Assembly (NCBI RefSeq): GCF_014200305.1
Contig: NZ_JACHBL010000001.1
Span: 62,001 to 126,000, forward strand
Direction of reading: 5' to 3'
DNA length: 64,000 nucleotides
DNA from: Neomicrococcus lactis
GTDB lineage: Bacteria; Actinomycetota; Actinomycetes; Actinomycetales; Micrococcaceae
Below are positions 55,391-64,000 of the stretch, piece by piece. The notes under the pieces are model-generated. The model made no database searches. It saw nothing but the letters and a program-made list of their open reading frames with translations, and was not told the DNA's origin. The position numbers and the translations under genes are program-made. How positions within the stretch are numbered: position 1 is the stretch's first letter; every line of letters begins with the position of its first letter.

Positions 55391-55463
55391 AGGGTAGTGG
55401 CGCAATTGGTAGCGCAGCGGTCTCCAAAACCGCAGGTTGCAGGTTCGAGTCCTGTCTGCCCTG
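55391..55463 (+). tRNA. tRNA-Trp (CCA)
   Basis: Acceptor arms AGGGTAG (55391-55397) and CTGCCCT (55456-55462) pair with one G-U. The anticodon stem CGGTC... encloses TCCAAA with anticodon CCA. The discriminator is G and CCA is not encoded. It lies directly before secE, the usual bacterial order. Confidence 0.96.
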
Positions 55464-55561
55464 CGCAGTAGCAGTTATCCCTACGCGGGATGGGGTTTCA
55501 ACGTTCCGCACATCTGTGGACGCGCTGAAATCGTCAATGATTCATTGCTGGAGGAACCTAA

Positions 55562-55825
55562 GTGACTGAGACGATGGCGAACGGTTCGCAGTCGCCGCGC
55601 GGTGAACGCGCAGCGAAGCGAGGCTTTTTCGCCCGCATAGCACTGTTCTTCCGGCAAGTCATCGACGAGCTTCGCAAAGTAGTGACCCCGACTCGTAGCG
55701 AGTTGCTGAACTACACGCTCGTAGTGCTTGGCTTCGTACTTGTGGTCATGCTTCTGGTTGCTGGCTTGGATTTCTTGTTCGGTAGCGGCGCGATCGCCGT
55801 CTTTACGAATCCACCAGAGCAGTAA
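55562..55825 (+). CDS. secE: Preprotein translocase subunit SecE
   Basis: An 87-aa SecE with one C-terminal membrane helix (YTLVVLGFVLVVMLLVAGLD) preceded by the conserved amphipathic region RQVIDELRKVVTPTRSEL. It clamps SecY in the Sec translocon. GTG start with GAGGAACC just upstream. Followed by nusG, as in most bacteria. Confidence 0.95.
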   Translation: MTETMANGSQSPRGERAAKRGFFARIALFFRQVIDELRKVVTPTRSELLNYTLVVLGFVLVVMLLVAGLDFLFGSGAIAVFTNPPEQ

Positions 55826-55929
55826 GCTAGGCCCTCGCTGACGAGCCCACGGGCGGAGCCACACGGCTTTATAAGCAAGAGGGCGTGAACACTTCACGGC
55901 TGGCAAGTAATCAGGAATCAGGAGCTTTA

Positions 55930-56847
55930 GTGTCTCGGGAAGAACTCGAACAGCAGGAAACCGAAGCAGTTGACCACAACGCCGAAGCGCAAGACGCACC
56001 GGCGGCTTCTGATGTTAACTCCACTTTCTCCGATGCTGACAATTACTCTGCACAGAACGACGACGCAGCTTCTGTTTCTGAGGATTACTCCGTTGACGAG
56101 GACTCGGCTGACGAAAAATCTGACGTTGACGTAGCAGCTGAAGAAGCTGACGCTGACGAAGACTCCGACGACGAAGATTCTGACGTTGTTGCTGTTGCAG
56201 CCGCATCAGATGACGAAGAGCCAGCTGAGGCCAAGTCTGAGGAAGAACTCATTGAAGAATTCCGCACCAAGCTGCGTCGTCAGCCTGGTGACTGGTACGT
56301 GATTCACTCCTACGCTGGATACGAGAACCGCGTCAAGGTCAACCTTGAGACTCGTATCCAGACCCTCAACATGGAGGATTTCATCTACGAAATCCAGGTT
56401 CCCATGGAAGAGGTCGTGGAGATCAAGAACACCACGAAGAAGAAGGTGCGCCGCGTGCGCATCCCAGGCTACGTGCTGGTTCGCATGGAACTCACGGACG
56501 CATCGTGGGGCGCAGTGCGCCACACTCCAGGTGTGACCGGCTTCGTGGGCAACGCTCACGATCCAGTGCCGCTGAACTTGGACGAAGTTGTTTCGATGTT
56601 GGCTCACACGGTTGTTGCTGAAGCTGAGGCTGAAGAGACGGGCAAGGCTGTCAAGCTTCCGATCTCCGAGGTTCACGTGGACTTCGAAGTTGGCGAATCT
56701 GTCATCGTCAACGACGGTCCGTTCGAGACCATGCCGGCCACGATCTCCGAGATCAAGCTGGAAGCACGCCAGCTGGTTGTTTTGATCACCGTGTTCGAGC
56801 GTGAAACTCCAGTGACGCTCTCGTTCAGCCAGGTCAACAAGATCTAA
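55930..56847 (+). CDS. nusG: Transcription antitermination factor NusG
   Basis: A 305-aa NusG. The NGN domain (from about residue 115, [19 protein letters not shown]) and the C-terminal KOW domain ([19 protein letters not shown]) are complete. The N-terminal extension of roughly 110 residues is very acidic (Asp, Glu, Ser, Ala) and must be disordered; such extensions occur in actinobacterial NusG. The frame opens at a GTG at 55885, but AGGAG 5 nt before the GTG at 55930 is the better start. Confidence 0.95.
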   Translation: MSREELEQQETEAVDHNAEAQDAPAASDVNSTFSDADNYSAQNDDAASVSEDYSVDEDSADEKSDVDVAAEEADADEDSDDEDSDVVAVAAASDDEEPAEAKSEEELIEEFRTKLRRQPGDWYVIHSYAGYENRVKVNLETRIQTLNMEDFIYEIQVPMEEVVEIKNTTKKKVRRVRIPGYVLVRMELTDASWGAVRHTPGVTGFVGNAHDPVPLNLDEVVSMLAHTVVAEAEAEETGKAVKLPISEVHVDFEVGESVIVNDGPFETMPATISEIKLEARQLVVLITVFERETPVTLSFSQVNKI

Positions 56848-56901
56848 AACCACTAAATAGTTTTCGGTTTCGTCGAGCTGCTTACTTGGCGAAAACGATT
56901 C

Positions 56902-56922
56902 GGTTATCGCGCCACGATAACC
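56902..56922 (+). promoter_or_regulatory. Hairpin in rplK leader
   Basis: GGTTATCG-CGCCA-CGATAACC has perfect 8-bp arms, 58 nt upstream of rplK. L1 binds a leader structure in many rplKA mRNAs to repress its own operon. Whether this hairpin does so, or terminates nusG transcripts, is not decided by sequence. Confidence 0.4.
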
Positions 56923-56979
56923 AACCCCCACTAACACACTCCTGTGTTGATGGGCAGAAGAAGAGTAGAAGGACCCGAC

Positions 56980-57411
56980 ATGGCCCCCAAGAAAAAGGTC
57001 ACCGGCCTCATCAAGCTGCAGATCCAGGCAGGCGCTGCTAACCCAGCTCCTCCAATCGGTCCTGCACTTGGTCAGCACGGCGTCAACATCATGGAATTCT
57101 GCAAGGCGTACAACGCCGCAACGGAATCCCAGCGCGGCAACGTTATTCCGGTAGAAATCACCGTTTACGAAGACCGTTCGTTCACGTTCATCACCAAGAC
57201 CCCTCCTGCTGCAGAACTCATCAAGAAGGCTGCAGGCGTACAGAAGGGCTCGGCAACGCCGCACACCGTCAAGGTTGCAAAGTTGACCCAGGCTCAGGTC
57301 GAGGAAATTGCATCTTCCAAGATGGAAGACCTCAACGCCAACGACATCAAGGCAGCAGCCAAGATCATCGCCGGCACCGCTCGTTCGATGGGCATCACCG
57401 TCGAGGGCTAA
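56980..57411 (+). CDS. rplK: 50S ribosomal protein L11
   Basis: Ribosomal protein of 143 aa from [18 protein letters not shown], full length for L11, including the proline-rich [20 protein letters not shown] and the C-terminal RNA-binding domain. It forms the GTPase-associated centre and stalk base. An in-frame ATG at 56944 lies too far upstream; AGAAGGA precedes the ATG at 56980. Confidence 0.97.
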
Positions 57412-57539
57412 TCCTCGAACGGATCTCAAACATTAGATTAGCGATCCGCAACGATCTCGCATGAAGCGAGTTAGCGGCGTCGTAGTGGCAGGGCCGAGCG
57501 CGGCCCACGAGACCACGACTGCATAAGGAGAAAACGCAG

Positions 57540-58244
57540 ATGGCAAAGCGCAGCAAAGCATATGAGGCAGCTGCCGCCAAGATTGAGGCGGACAAGCTGT
57601 ACACCCCGGCCGAGGCAATCGCCCTGGCCAAGGACACCTCTTCTACGAAGATGGACGCAACCGTTGAGGTTGCTTTCCGTTTGAGCGTTGACCCACGTAA
57701 GGCTGACCAGATGGTCCGCGGTACGGTCAACCTCCCACACGGCACCGGTAAGACGGCCCGCGTGTTGGTCTTCGCGAACGGTGACAAGGCAGACGCAGCT
57801 CGTGAAGCTGGCGCTGACTTCGTTGGTTCCGATGAACTCATCGAAAAGATCGCTGGCGGCTGGACCGACTTCGATGCAGCAGTAGCAACCCCTGACCTCA
57901 TGGGCAAGGTGGGACGCCTCGGCAAGATCTTGGGTCCACGTAACCTCATGCCGAACCCTAAGACCGGCACCGTGACCATGGATGTTGCTAAGGCTGTTAA
58001 CGACATCAAGGGCGGCAAGATCGACTTCCGCGTTGACAAGCACGCCAACCTTCACTTCATCATTGGCAAGGCTTCGTTCGACACCAAGAAGTTGGCAGAG
58101 AACTACGCAGCAGCTCTGGAAGAGATCCTTCGTCTGAAGCCTTCTTCTTCCAAGGGCCGCTACATCTCCAAGGCAACTGTTGCCACGACGTTCGGCCCTG
58201 GCATCCAGGTTGACCCGAACATCACCAAGGTTGTAGCTGAGTAA
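57540..58244 (+). CDS. rplA: 50S ribosomal protein L1
   Basis: A 234-aa L1 with [40 protein letters not shown] and [13 protein letters not shown], all conserved. AAGGAG precedes the ATG. The 128 bp between rplK and rplA contain small hairpins (CGGATC/GATCCG and GGGCC/GGCCC) but no gene. Confidence 0.97.
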   Translation: MAKRSKAYEAAAAKIEADKLYTPAEAIALAKDTSSTKMDATVEVAFRLSVDPRKADQMVRGTVNLPHGTGKTARVLVFANGDKADAAREAGADFVGSDELIEKIAGGWTDFDAAVATPDLMGKVGRLGKILGPRNLMPNPKTGTVTMDVAKAVNDIKGGKIDFRVDKHANLHFIIGKASFDTKKLAENYAAALEEILRLKPSSSKGRYISKATVATTFGPGIQVDPNITKVVAE

Positions 58245-58307
58245 TTGTTCTTTTAGAGCAACTCAGGACTCGTCCTCTAGAACTTTTCTAAGACGGATCT
58301 GATCGCG

Positions 58308-58342
58308 AAGGCGGCATCTCGAATTCGAGGTGTCGCCTTTTG
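58308..58342 (+). terminator. Terminator after rplA
   Basis: AAGGCGGCATCTCG and CGAGGTGTCGCCTT pair around AATT, with mismatches at two positions, followed by TT. It separates the rplKA unit from the rplJL unit. Confidence 0.7.
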
Positions 58343-58372
58343 CGATTCCGCCCACATGTTGCCGTTCTCGAT

Positions 58373-58402
58373 TTGGAACTTGGGGTGGTATCCCGCTAAA
58401 GT
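58373..58402 (+). promoter_or_regulatory. Promoter of rplJL
   Basis: TTGGAA (58373-58378) and TAAAGT (58397-58402) with 18-bp spacing lie downstream of the rplA terminator. The start of transcription would be near 58409, leaving a leader of about 260 nt. Confidence 0.6.
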
Positions 58403-58408
58403 AGTACG

Positions 58409-58668
58409 TACCAAAGACCGTTGGTTGGTTCTTTGTGTTCTCTGGTTTCATTCACTCAATCATTTGTGACTAGTCATGGCTGACCGAGTGCTGAAGATGG
58501 AGATCTCAAAGAACTCGAAGGATCCTCGATTGAGGACGCCTACGCAGGTGACGCTAGTAATTGCTTGAAGAAATTCAAGAGAACATTTACGCCCCGCGCA
58601 CTTGCGCCGGGGCGTTTTTTATTGGCCTCCTTCCGATCAACAAGAATTCGAACCCAGGAAGGAGTGTT
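58409..58668 (+). ncRNA. L10 leader with internal terminator
   Basis: About 260 nt without a gene before rplJ. It contains the conserved-looking CCAAAGACCGTTGGTTGGTT and, at 58589-58620, a textbook terminator: ACGCCCCGCGC/GCGCCGGGGCGT around ACTT, followed by TTTTTT, ending 48 nt before rplJ. Position and layout fit the ribosomal L10 leader, where the L10-L12 complex binds to limit its own synthesis. The terminator suggests attenuation; the exact L10 contact site was not determined. Confidence 0.65.
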
Positions 58669-59220
58669 ATGGCAACGCCGAATAAGATTTCCGCAGTTGA
58701 GGAAATCACCACCGACTTCAAAGAGTCGGAAGCCGCTGTCCTAACCGAATACCGTGGGCTTTCTGTTGGCCAGTTGAAGGATCTCCGCCGTGCGCTTGGT
58801 GCTGACACCAAGTACTCGGTTGTGAAGAACACCTTGGCTGGCATTGCGGCCAAGGAAGCCGGCATCGAAGCATTCGATGACCAGCTAGCTGGACCAACCG
58901 CAATTGCTTTCATCAAGGGTGACGCAGTGGCAGCAGCCAAGGCGCTCACAGACTTCGCGAAGGCAAATGACAAGCTCATCATCAAGACCGGTGTGTTCGA
59001 GGGCAAGGCTCTCGACGCTAGCGGCATCGCCGCACTCGCCGCTCTTGAATCCCGCGAGCTCCAGCTCGCGAAGGTTGCTGGCGTCCTCAAGGCTCCGGCA
59101 GCTGCAGCTGTTCGTATCGTCGATGCTTTGCGTTTGAAGCTCGAAGAAAACGGCGGCGCAGCCCCTGCAGCAGAAGCTGAAGCTGCAGAACCTGCTGCTG
59201 AGGCTCCTGCCGAGGCCTAA
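58669..59220 (+). CDS. rplJ: 50S ribosomal protein L10
   Basis: A 183-aa L10, anchor of the L7/L12 stalk. It begins MATPNKISAVEEITTDFK and has the conserved YRGLSVGQLKDLRRALG; the tail is Ala/Glu-rich. The open frame starts at 58561, but that part overlaps the terminator. AGGAAGGAG 5 nt before the ATG at 58669 fixes the start. Confidence 0.96.
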   Translation: MATPNKISAVEEITTDFKESEAAVLTEYRGLSVGQLKDLRRALGADTKYSVVKNTLAGIAAKEAGIEAFDDQLAGPTAIAFIKGDAVAAAKALTDFAKANDKLIIKTGVFEGKALDASGIAALAALESRELQLAKVAGVLKAPAAAAVRIVDALRLKLEENGGAAPAAEAEAAEPAAEAPAEA

Positions 59221-59280
59221 GCCCAACCCCCAAACATTTTTTGCGCTCTTGTAGTGCAACCAACGAAAGGACGCCACACC

Positions 59281-59661
59281 ATGGCGAAGCTCTCCACTGA
59301 CGAGCTCCTTGACGCGTTCAAGGAAATGACCATCATCGAACTTTCCGAGTTCGTGAAGGCATTCGAAGAGAAGTTTGAAGTTACCGCTGCTGCAGTTGCA
59401 GTTGCAGGTCCTGCAGGCGGTGCTGGCGATGCCGGCGCAGCTGAAGAGAAGACCGAATTTGACGTTATCCTCGAAGCCGCTGGCGACAAGAAGATCGGCG
59501 TCATCAAGGAAGTTCGCGGACTCACCTCCCTCGGCCTGAAGGAAGCAAAGGATCTCGTTGATTCCGCTCCTAAGGCAATCCTTGAGGGTGTTAACAAGGA
59601 AGCCGCGGACGCTGCCAAGGAAAAGCTCGAAGCAGCAGGCGCAACCGTTACCGTCAAGTAA
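59281..59661 (+). CDS. rplL: 50S ribosomal protein L7/L12
   Basis: A 126-aa stalk protein: N-terminal dimerisation domain ([20 protein letters not shown]), Ala/Gly hinge, and the C-terminal domain ([20 protein letters not shown]). GAAAGGA lies upstream of the ATG at 59281; an in-frame ATG at 59254 is not the start. Co-transcribed with rplJ. Confidence 0.97.
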   Translation: MAKLSTDELLDAFKEMTIIELSEFVKAFEEKFEVTAAAVAVAGPAGGAGDAGAAEEKTEFDVILEAAGDKKIGVIKEVRGLTSLGLKEAKDLVDSAPKAILEGVNKEAADAAKEKLEAAGATVTVK

Positions 59662-59676
59662 CTGGTTTCGAATTCA

Positions 59677-59716
59677 CGAGAATCCCTCGTCACCTTTGGG
59701 TGGCGGGGGATTCTCG
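59677..59716 (+). terminator. Terminator after rplL
   Basis: CGAGAATCCC (59677-59686) pairs with GGGATTCTCG (59707-59716), continued inside by CACC/GGTG around TTTG. A long, stable stem. Confidence 0.8.
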
Positions 59717-59763
59717 CATTTCTACCTACTATTCCCTCTCGTCGCCTGTAAGCTCCCTTTGAC

Positions 59764-60894
59764 ATGTCTAACGCTGAATCCCAATTCTCCGCCGAAAAAA
59801 CGGTGGCAGGTCACGATGGCCGCATCGCACTGATCGACGGCATCAGACTGATTGCTGCCATCTTGGTAGTGCTGTATCACTACACCGCTTGGCACCATGA
59901 TCGCTGGGGGACTGTGGCAGCAGTCGAGGCATGGCCGCGCTTTGCACACTTCACCATGTACGGAAACATGGGCGTGCAGTTGTTCTTCATCATTTCCGGA
60001 TTCGTCATCCTGCTCTCTTGTTATGGCAGAACGAAAGCGCGTTACCTAGGTTCACGCGTTGGCAGGCTTTATCCCGCGTATTGGGTTGGCGTCCTGTTGA
60101 CGGGAGCACTCGTCCTGTTCGTTTGGGAAAAGCCCGGTCCCACGCTCAACGGGTGGGAAGTGCTCATGAATCTCACGATGTTTCAGGGCGCCTTCAAGAT
60201 TGAAAACGTAGACGGCGTCTACTGGACCTTGTGGTCAGAGCTGCGCTTCTACATCCTGATCCTGATCCTCATGGCCCTCAAGTGGCTCACGGCCTCACGC
60301 GTTCTGCAGTTCGCGTTCTGGTGGCCGGTGATCAGCCTGGTCTTCTTCCTCGCGTTCCCTGAAGGCCCGGGACAGGTGTGGGTGGATCAGTTGTTGCAGC
60401 CAAAGTACGCGGGACTTTTTACCGGCGGCATGTGCCTCTTCTTGATCTACAAGTTCGGCCAGTCGTGGCAGCGCTGGGCTGTCTTGGGTACCTCGGCACT
60501 CATTGCTGCGTACCACACGGGCATTTACGGCCCGCATGAAGCGAAGGAATTTGTGGGTATTGAGCCGGTCAATTTCGTGTACTGGCTCATTGTTTTGGGA
60601 TGCTTCTCACTTTTGGCCGTTGTGACGCTGACACCGTTGTCACGTATCAACTTTCCTGGCCTGAAGACCGCAGGTGCCGTGACCTACCCGCTGTACTTGC
60701 TCCACCAAGTCATTGGCTGGTGGCTCATTGGCCTGTTCTCGCCACTTTTGCCGCACTGGGTGACGCTGCTTCTCGTGATGACTCTTATTGCTGTTGCGGC
60801 GTGGGCGATCAACCGCTGGGTCGAGCAGCCGTACGGCCGGAAACTCGCGAAGGGCGTGGAAAACGCCCTGAGCCGACGTCGTCGCGCTGACTAA
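59764..60894 (+). CDS. Acyltransferase 3 family membrane protein
   Basis: A 376-aa multi-pass membrane acyltransferase of the OafA/YrhL type, with about ten helices. The catalytic histidine is in LVVLYHYTAWHHDRW and the typical GVQLFFIISGFVIL follows. Such enzymes O-acylate sugars or other cell-surface compounds; the target is unknown. TAAGCT about 9 nt before the ATG may be a -10. The stop codon lies inside a perfect 14-bp tandem duplication. Confidence 0.87.
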   Translation: MSNAESQFSAEKTVAGHDGRIALIDGIRLIAAILVVLYHYTAWHHDRWGTVAAVEAWPRFAHFTMYGNMGVQLFFIISGFVILLSCYGRTKARYLGSRVGRLYPAYWVGVLLTGALVLFVWEKPGPTLNGWEVLMNLTMFQGAFKIENVDGVYWTLWSELRFYILILILMALKWLTASRVLQFAFWWPVISLVFFLAFPEGPGQVWVDQLLQPKYAGLFTGGMCLFLIYKFGQSWQRWAVLGTSALIAAYHTGIYGPHEAKEFVGIEPVNFVYWLIVLGCFSLLAVVTLTPLSRINFPGLKTAGAVTYPLYLLHQVIGWWLIGLFSPLLPHWVTLLLVMTLIAVAAWAINRWVEQPYGRKLAKGVENALSRRRRAD

Positions 60895-60910
60895 CCCGCG
60901 CTGACTAACC
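60883..60910 (+). repeat. Perfect 14-bp tandem duplication at gene end
   Basis: CGCGCTGACTAACC is present twice without a gap (60883-60896 and 60897-60910). The first copy includes the acyltransferase stop codon TAA at 60892-60894. Confidence 0.85.
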
Positions 60911-61010
60911 GCAGTTCCGCCTGACGCACGCGTTCGTGTGAAACGGTAGCAGCGCCGTCGTAATGTAAGACCGAAAGCCGGCGAAAATCCGCTGGACTTC
61001 ACCCAACTTT

Positions 61011-61047
61011 GGGGCTGTGAGCATAATTTTTGTCACAGACAAGCCCC
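61011..61047 (+). terminator. Hairpin upstream of rpoB promoter
   Basis: GGGGCTGTGA (61011-61020) pairs with TCACA (61033-61037) and GCCCC (61043-61047), leaving a bulge on the right arm. It may terminate acyltransferase transcripts before the rpoB promoter. Apart from this hairpin, the tandem duplication and the promoter, the 329 bp between the two genes hold nothing I can identify. Confidence 0.45.
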
Positions 61048-61073
61048 TCCGCGCCAAAGTGGAGAATTTCACT

Positions 61074-61102
61074 TTTACATGTTATGGGTCGACGTGTAAT
61101 AT
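61074..61102 (+). promoter_or_regulatory. Promoter of rpoB
   Basis: TTTACA (61074-61079) and TAATAT (61097-61102) with the ideal 17-bp spacing, about 120 bp upstream of the rpoB start. It is the best sigma-A-type promoter in the window. Confidence 0.75.
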
Positions 61103-61223
61103 GGATCTTTGCGTCTCCCTCATTTTTTGCAGCCTTCATATAGCGGTGGGCTCATCCTTGGCAGCGACTTGTGCGCTCTGAGGGGAACGTCCGGAAACAT
61201 GACGGTCTGTGGAAGGATCTCTC

Positions 61224-64000
61224 TTGGTGGCCTCGAGCACCCCAGCACATCAAACCGCTAGCTCGGCCCGTACCGCGGAAGCGGCAGGTCGACTCTCATT
61301 CGCCAAAATTCAGGAACCTTTGGATGTTCCTGACCTTTTGGCTCTTCAAACCCAAAGCTTTGACTGGCTTGTCGGCAACGACGCCTGGAAAGCTCGCGTT
61401 GAGGAAGCTGTAGCCCGTGGTGATCACGGTCTTGCAACGACCTCCGGTTTGGCAGAAATCTTCGAAGAAATCTCTCCCATTGAAGACTTCCAGGGCAAAA
61501 TGTACCTGAGCTTCTCGGAGCCAGAATTCGCGGAGCCAAAGTACACCATGGCTGAGTGCAAGGACCGCGACGCAACGTACGCGGCTCCTTTGTACGTCAA
61601 GGCCGAATTCATGAACCACGATACTGGTGAAATCAAGCAGCAGACGGTCTTCATGGGTGACTTCCCACTGATGACGGACAAGGGTACGTTCATCATCAAC
61701 GGCACCGAGCGTGTTGTTGTCTCCCAGTTAGTGCGTTCCCCAGGTGCGTACTTCGACCGTACGCCAGACAAGACCAGCGACAAGGACATCTTCTCCGCGA
61801 AGATCATCCCTTCCCGCGGTGCTTGGTTCGAGCTTGAAATCGACAAGCGCGATCAGGTTGGCGTCCGTTTGGACCGTAAGCGTAAGCAGTCCGTCACGGT
61901 CCTCTTGAAGGCTCTCGGCTGGTCTGAGTCCCGCATTCTCGAAGAGTTCGGCAACTACGACTCGATCCGCGCGACCCTCGAAAAGGACAGCGTCAAGGAT
62001 CGCGACGAGGCACTCCTCGATATCTACCGCAAGCTTCGCCCAGGCGAGCCACCAACGGTTGAGGCCGGTTGGGCGCTCTTGGAGAACTTGTACTTCAACT
62101 CCAAGCGCTACGACCTTGCCAAGGTTGGTCGTTACAAGATCAACCGCAAGCTCGGCGTTGACGTTGCACTCAACGATCCAAAGGCGTCCGTTCTTTCTGA
62201 GAACGACATCGTTGCGATGATCCACTTCTTGGTTGCTCTCCACGCTGGCGAGAAGACCATGAAGGGTGTCCGTAAGGGCGAAGAAGTTGACGTTCGTATT
62301 GACGTTGACGACATCGACCACTTCGGCAACCGTCGTATCCGCGCCGTCGGCGAGCTCATCGAGAACCAGGTCCGCACGGGTCTTTCCCGTATGGAGCGTG
62401 TGGTTCGCGAACGCATGACCACGCAGGACGTCGAAGCGATCACGCCACAGACGTTGATCAACATCCGTCCAGTTGTTGCTGCGATCAAGGAGTTCTTCGG
62501 AACCTCCCAGCTCTCGCAGTTCATGGACCAGAACAACCCGCTCGCCGGTTTGACCCACAAGCGTCGTCTTTCTGCGCTTGGCCCAGGTGGTCTTTCTCGT
62601 GACCGTGCAGGCATGGAAGTTCGAGACGTTCACCCGTCCCACTACGGACGTATGTGCCCCATCGAAACCCCTGAAGGCCCGAACATTGGTCTGATCGGTT
62701 CGTTGGCAACCTACGGCCGCATCAACGCTTTCGGCTTCATTGAGACCCCGTACCGTAAGGTCGTCGACGGTCAGGTTACCGACCAGATCGATTACCTCAC
62801 GGCTGACGAAGAGCTCGAAGCTGTGTTGGCTCAGGCTAACGCTCCACTCGATGAGAACAACCGCTTCACGGAAGAGTTCGTACTCTGCCGTGAGCGTGGT
62901 GGTGGAGGCGAACCTGTGCTCGTCGATCCAACCGAAATCGACTACATGGACGTTTCGCCTCGCCAGATGGTGTCCGTCGCTACGGCACTTATTCCGTTCC
63001 TTGAGCACGACGACGCTAACCGCGCACTCATGGGTGCGAACATGCAGCGTCAGGCTGTTCCGCTCCTCCAGTCCGAAGCCCCATTGGTGGGTACCGGCAT
63101 GGAGAAGTTCGCAGCTGTTGACGCCGGCGACTCTGTCACCGCTCGTCAGGCCGGCGTGGTTTCGGACGTGTCCGCAGACCTCGTGACCGTCATGAACGAC
63201 GACGGAACGCAGACGCACTACCCGATCATGAAGTTCGCTCGCTCTAACCAGGGCAACGCGTACAACCAGCGGGTTCGCGTCACCGAAGGCGATCGCGTTG
63301 AGTTCAACTCGATCATCGCTGACGGTCCGTCCACGGATAACGGCGAATTGGCACTCGGTAAGAACCTCCTCGTGGCATTCATGTCATGGGAAGGCCACAA
63401 CTTCGAGGACGCCATCATCCTGTCCCAGCGCATGGTCTCCGACGATGTGCTGACCTCGATCCACATCGAAGAGCACGAAGTTGACGCTCGCGACACCAAG
63501 CTTGGTGCCGAAGAGATCACGCGTGACATCCCGAACGTGTCCGAAGAGATCTTGGCGCAGCTCGACGAGCGCGGCATCATCCACATCGGTGCTGAGGTTG
63601 AAGCCGGCGACATCTTGGTGGGTCGTGTGACTCCTAAGGGCGAAACCGAGCTCACCCCAGAAGAGCGCTTGCTCCGCGCAATCTTCGGTGAGAAGTCTCG
63701 CGAAGTTCGCGATACCTCTTTGAAGGTTCCACACGGTGAGTCCGGCACGGTCATCGGCGTTCGCATCTTCGATCGCGACGACGACGATGAGTTGCCACCA
63801 GGCGTCAACCAGTTGGTCCGCGTGTACGTTGCCCAGAAGCGTAAGATCACCAACGGTGACAAGCTTGCAGGCCGTCACGGTAACAAGGGTGTTATCTCTA
63901 AGATCCTTCCGATCGAAGACATGCCATTCCTTGAAGACGGAACCCCAGTCGACGTTGTCCTGAACCCACTTGGTGTTCCGGGCCGTATGAACGTGGGACA
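61224..64000 (+). CDS. rpoB: RNA polymerase beta subunit, 3' end outside window
   Basis: The first 925 codons of RpoB; the frame is open to the window end. It starts at TTG (61224), 6 nt after GGAAGGA, reading [11 protein letters not shown] after the initiator; the GTG at 61227 is an alternative. The rifampicin region has wild-type-looking residues: [15 protein letters not shown] and [20 protein letters not shown] keep the usual Asp, His and Ser positions. The C-terminal parts beyond [14 protein letters not shown] are not in the window. rpoC presumably follows. Confidence 0.97.
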   Translation, partial: MVASSTPAHQTASSARTAEAAGRLSFAKIQEPLDVPDLLALQTQSFDWLVGNDAWKARVEEAVARGDHGLATTSGLAEIFEEISPIEDFQGKMYLSFSEPEFAEPKYTMAECKDRDATYAAPLYVKAEFMNHDTGEIKQQTVFMGDFPLMTDKGTFIINGTERVVVSQLVRSPGAYFDRTPDKTSDKDIFSAKIIPSRGAWFELEIDKRDQVGVRLDRKRKQSVTVLLKALGWSESRILEEFGNYDSIRATLEKDSVKDRDEALLDIYRKLRPGEPPTVEAGWALLENLYFNSKRYDLAKVGRYKINRKLGVDVALNDPKASVLSENDIVAMIHFLVALHAGEKTMKGVRKGEEVDVRIDVDDIDHFGNRRIRAVGELIENQVRTGLSRMERVVRERMTTQDVEAITPQTLINIRPVVAAIKEFFGTSQLSQFMDQNNPLAGLTHKRRLSALGPGGLSRDRAGMEVRDVHPSHYGRMCPIETPEGPNIGLIGSLATYGRINAFGFIETPYRKVVDGQVTDQIDYLTADEELEAVLAQANAPLDENNRFTEEFVLCRERGGGGEPVLVDPTEIDYMDVSPRQMVSVATALIPFLEHDDANRALMGANMQRQAVPLLQSEAPLVGTGMEKFAAVDAGDSVTARQAGVVSDVSADLVTVMNDDGTQTHYPIMKFARSNQGNAYNQRVRVTEGDRVEFNSIIADGPSTDNGELALGKNLLVAFMSWEGHNFEDAIILSQRMVSDDVLTSIHIEEHEVDARDTKLGAEEITRDIPNVSEEILAQLDERGIIHIGAEVEAGDILVGRVTPKGETELTPEERLLRAIFGEKSREVRDTSLKVPHGESGTVIGVRIFDRDDDDELPPGVNQLVRVYVAQKRKITNGDKLAGRHGNKGVISKILPIEDMPFLEDGTPVDVVLNPLGVPGRMNVG

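Noticed and set aside
55233-55511. N-terminal extension of the aminotransferase across tRNA-Trp
   Set aside because: It would translate the tRNA region on the wrong strand. The conserved protein begins at 55232 behind a ribosome site.
61728-63218. Long minus-strand open frame (496 codons) within rpoB
   Set aside because: It is a shadow of the highly biased rpoB codons on the other strand; no family features.

Overview
The window comes from a high-GC actinobacterium, most likely a member of the Micrococcaceae (Arthrobacter-like). This is inferred from mycothiol synthase, a GlnR-type regulator beside mshD, an LpqY/SugABC-type transporter, UPF0336/MaoC dehydratases next to murB, an actinobacterial-type phosphofructokinase, and many genes that appear to be transcribed without a leader. 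No species is claimed. Most of the window is ordinary chromosome. The accessory DNA sits mainly at about 10.3-14.0 kb and 24.5-27.2 kb, with a smaller relic zone at 39.1-39.8 kb.

Layout. 0-10 kb: the 3' part of gabT, a RarD-type permease, a ferredoxin reductase with an MFS exporter, HtpX, the complete efeUOB iron-uptake operon behind a DtxR/IdeR-like box, and YajQ. 10.2-14 kb: tRNA-Tyr followed by a graveyard of mobile DNA. It holds a broken IS481 transposase, an intact IS1249-family element inserted in it, an IS3 remnant, an orphan gene, and a dead subtilisin/mycosin-like protease. 14-24 kb: thioredoxin, acyl-CoA synthetase, AlkA-type glycosylase, cystathionine beta-synthase with cystathionine gamma-synthase/lyase, a MOSC protein, and a DEAD-box helicase with a long structured leader. 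24.2-27.2 kb: tRNA-Thr, tRNA-Met, and two further IS1249-family elements.

27-41 kb: a frameshifted ArsR gene, a four-gene trehalose-type ABC importer, a two-subunit MaoC dehydratase with murB, asd, thyA-folA, a Tat-exported M14 carboxypeptidase, and decayed TetR and flavin monooxygenase genes. 41-50 kb: mutT1-like, ppk, mshD, glnR, a 39-codon microprotein gene, nitrobindin-like protein, YgfZ and phosphofructokinase. 50-54 kb: a divergent PspC-domain envelope-stress locus (three minus-strand membrane genes facing a PspC-sensor kinase and a LuxR-type regulator) resembling EsrISR. 54-64 kb: aspartate aminotransferase, tRNA-Trp, then secE-nusG-rplK-rplA, rplJ-rplL behind an L10-type leader, an acyltransferase, and rpoB running off the end.

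Cross-cutting observations. Three IS1249-family elements each have perfect 8-bp target duplications; two encode identical transposases. At least ten genes start 6-7 nt after a TAnnnT -10 hexamer, which fits leaderless transcription. A 17-nt sequence is shared by the promoter regions of metB and asd. No convincing novel defence or biosynthetic system is present. The best candidates for follow-up are the PspC locus with its helically phased repeats, the decayed island at 12.8-13.8 kb, and the leaderless-promoter set.
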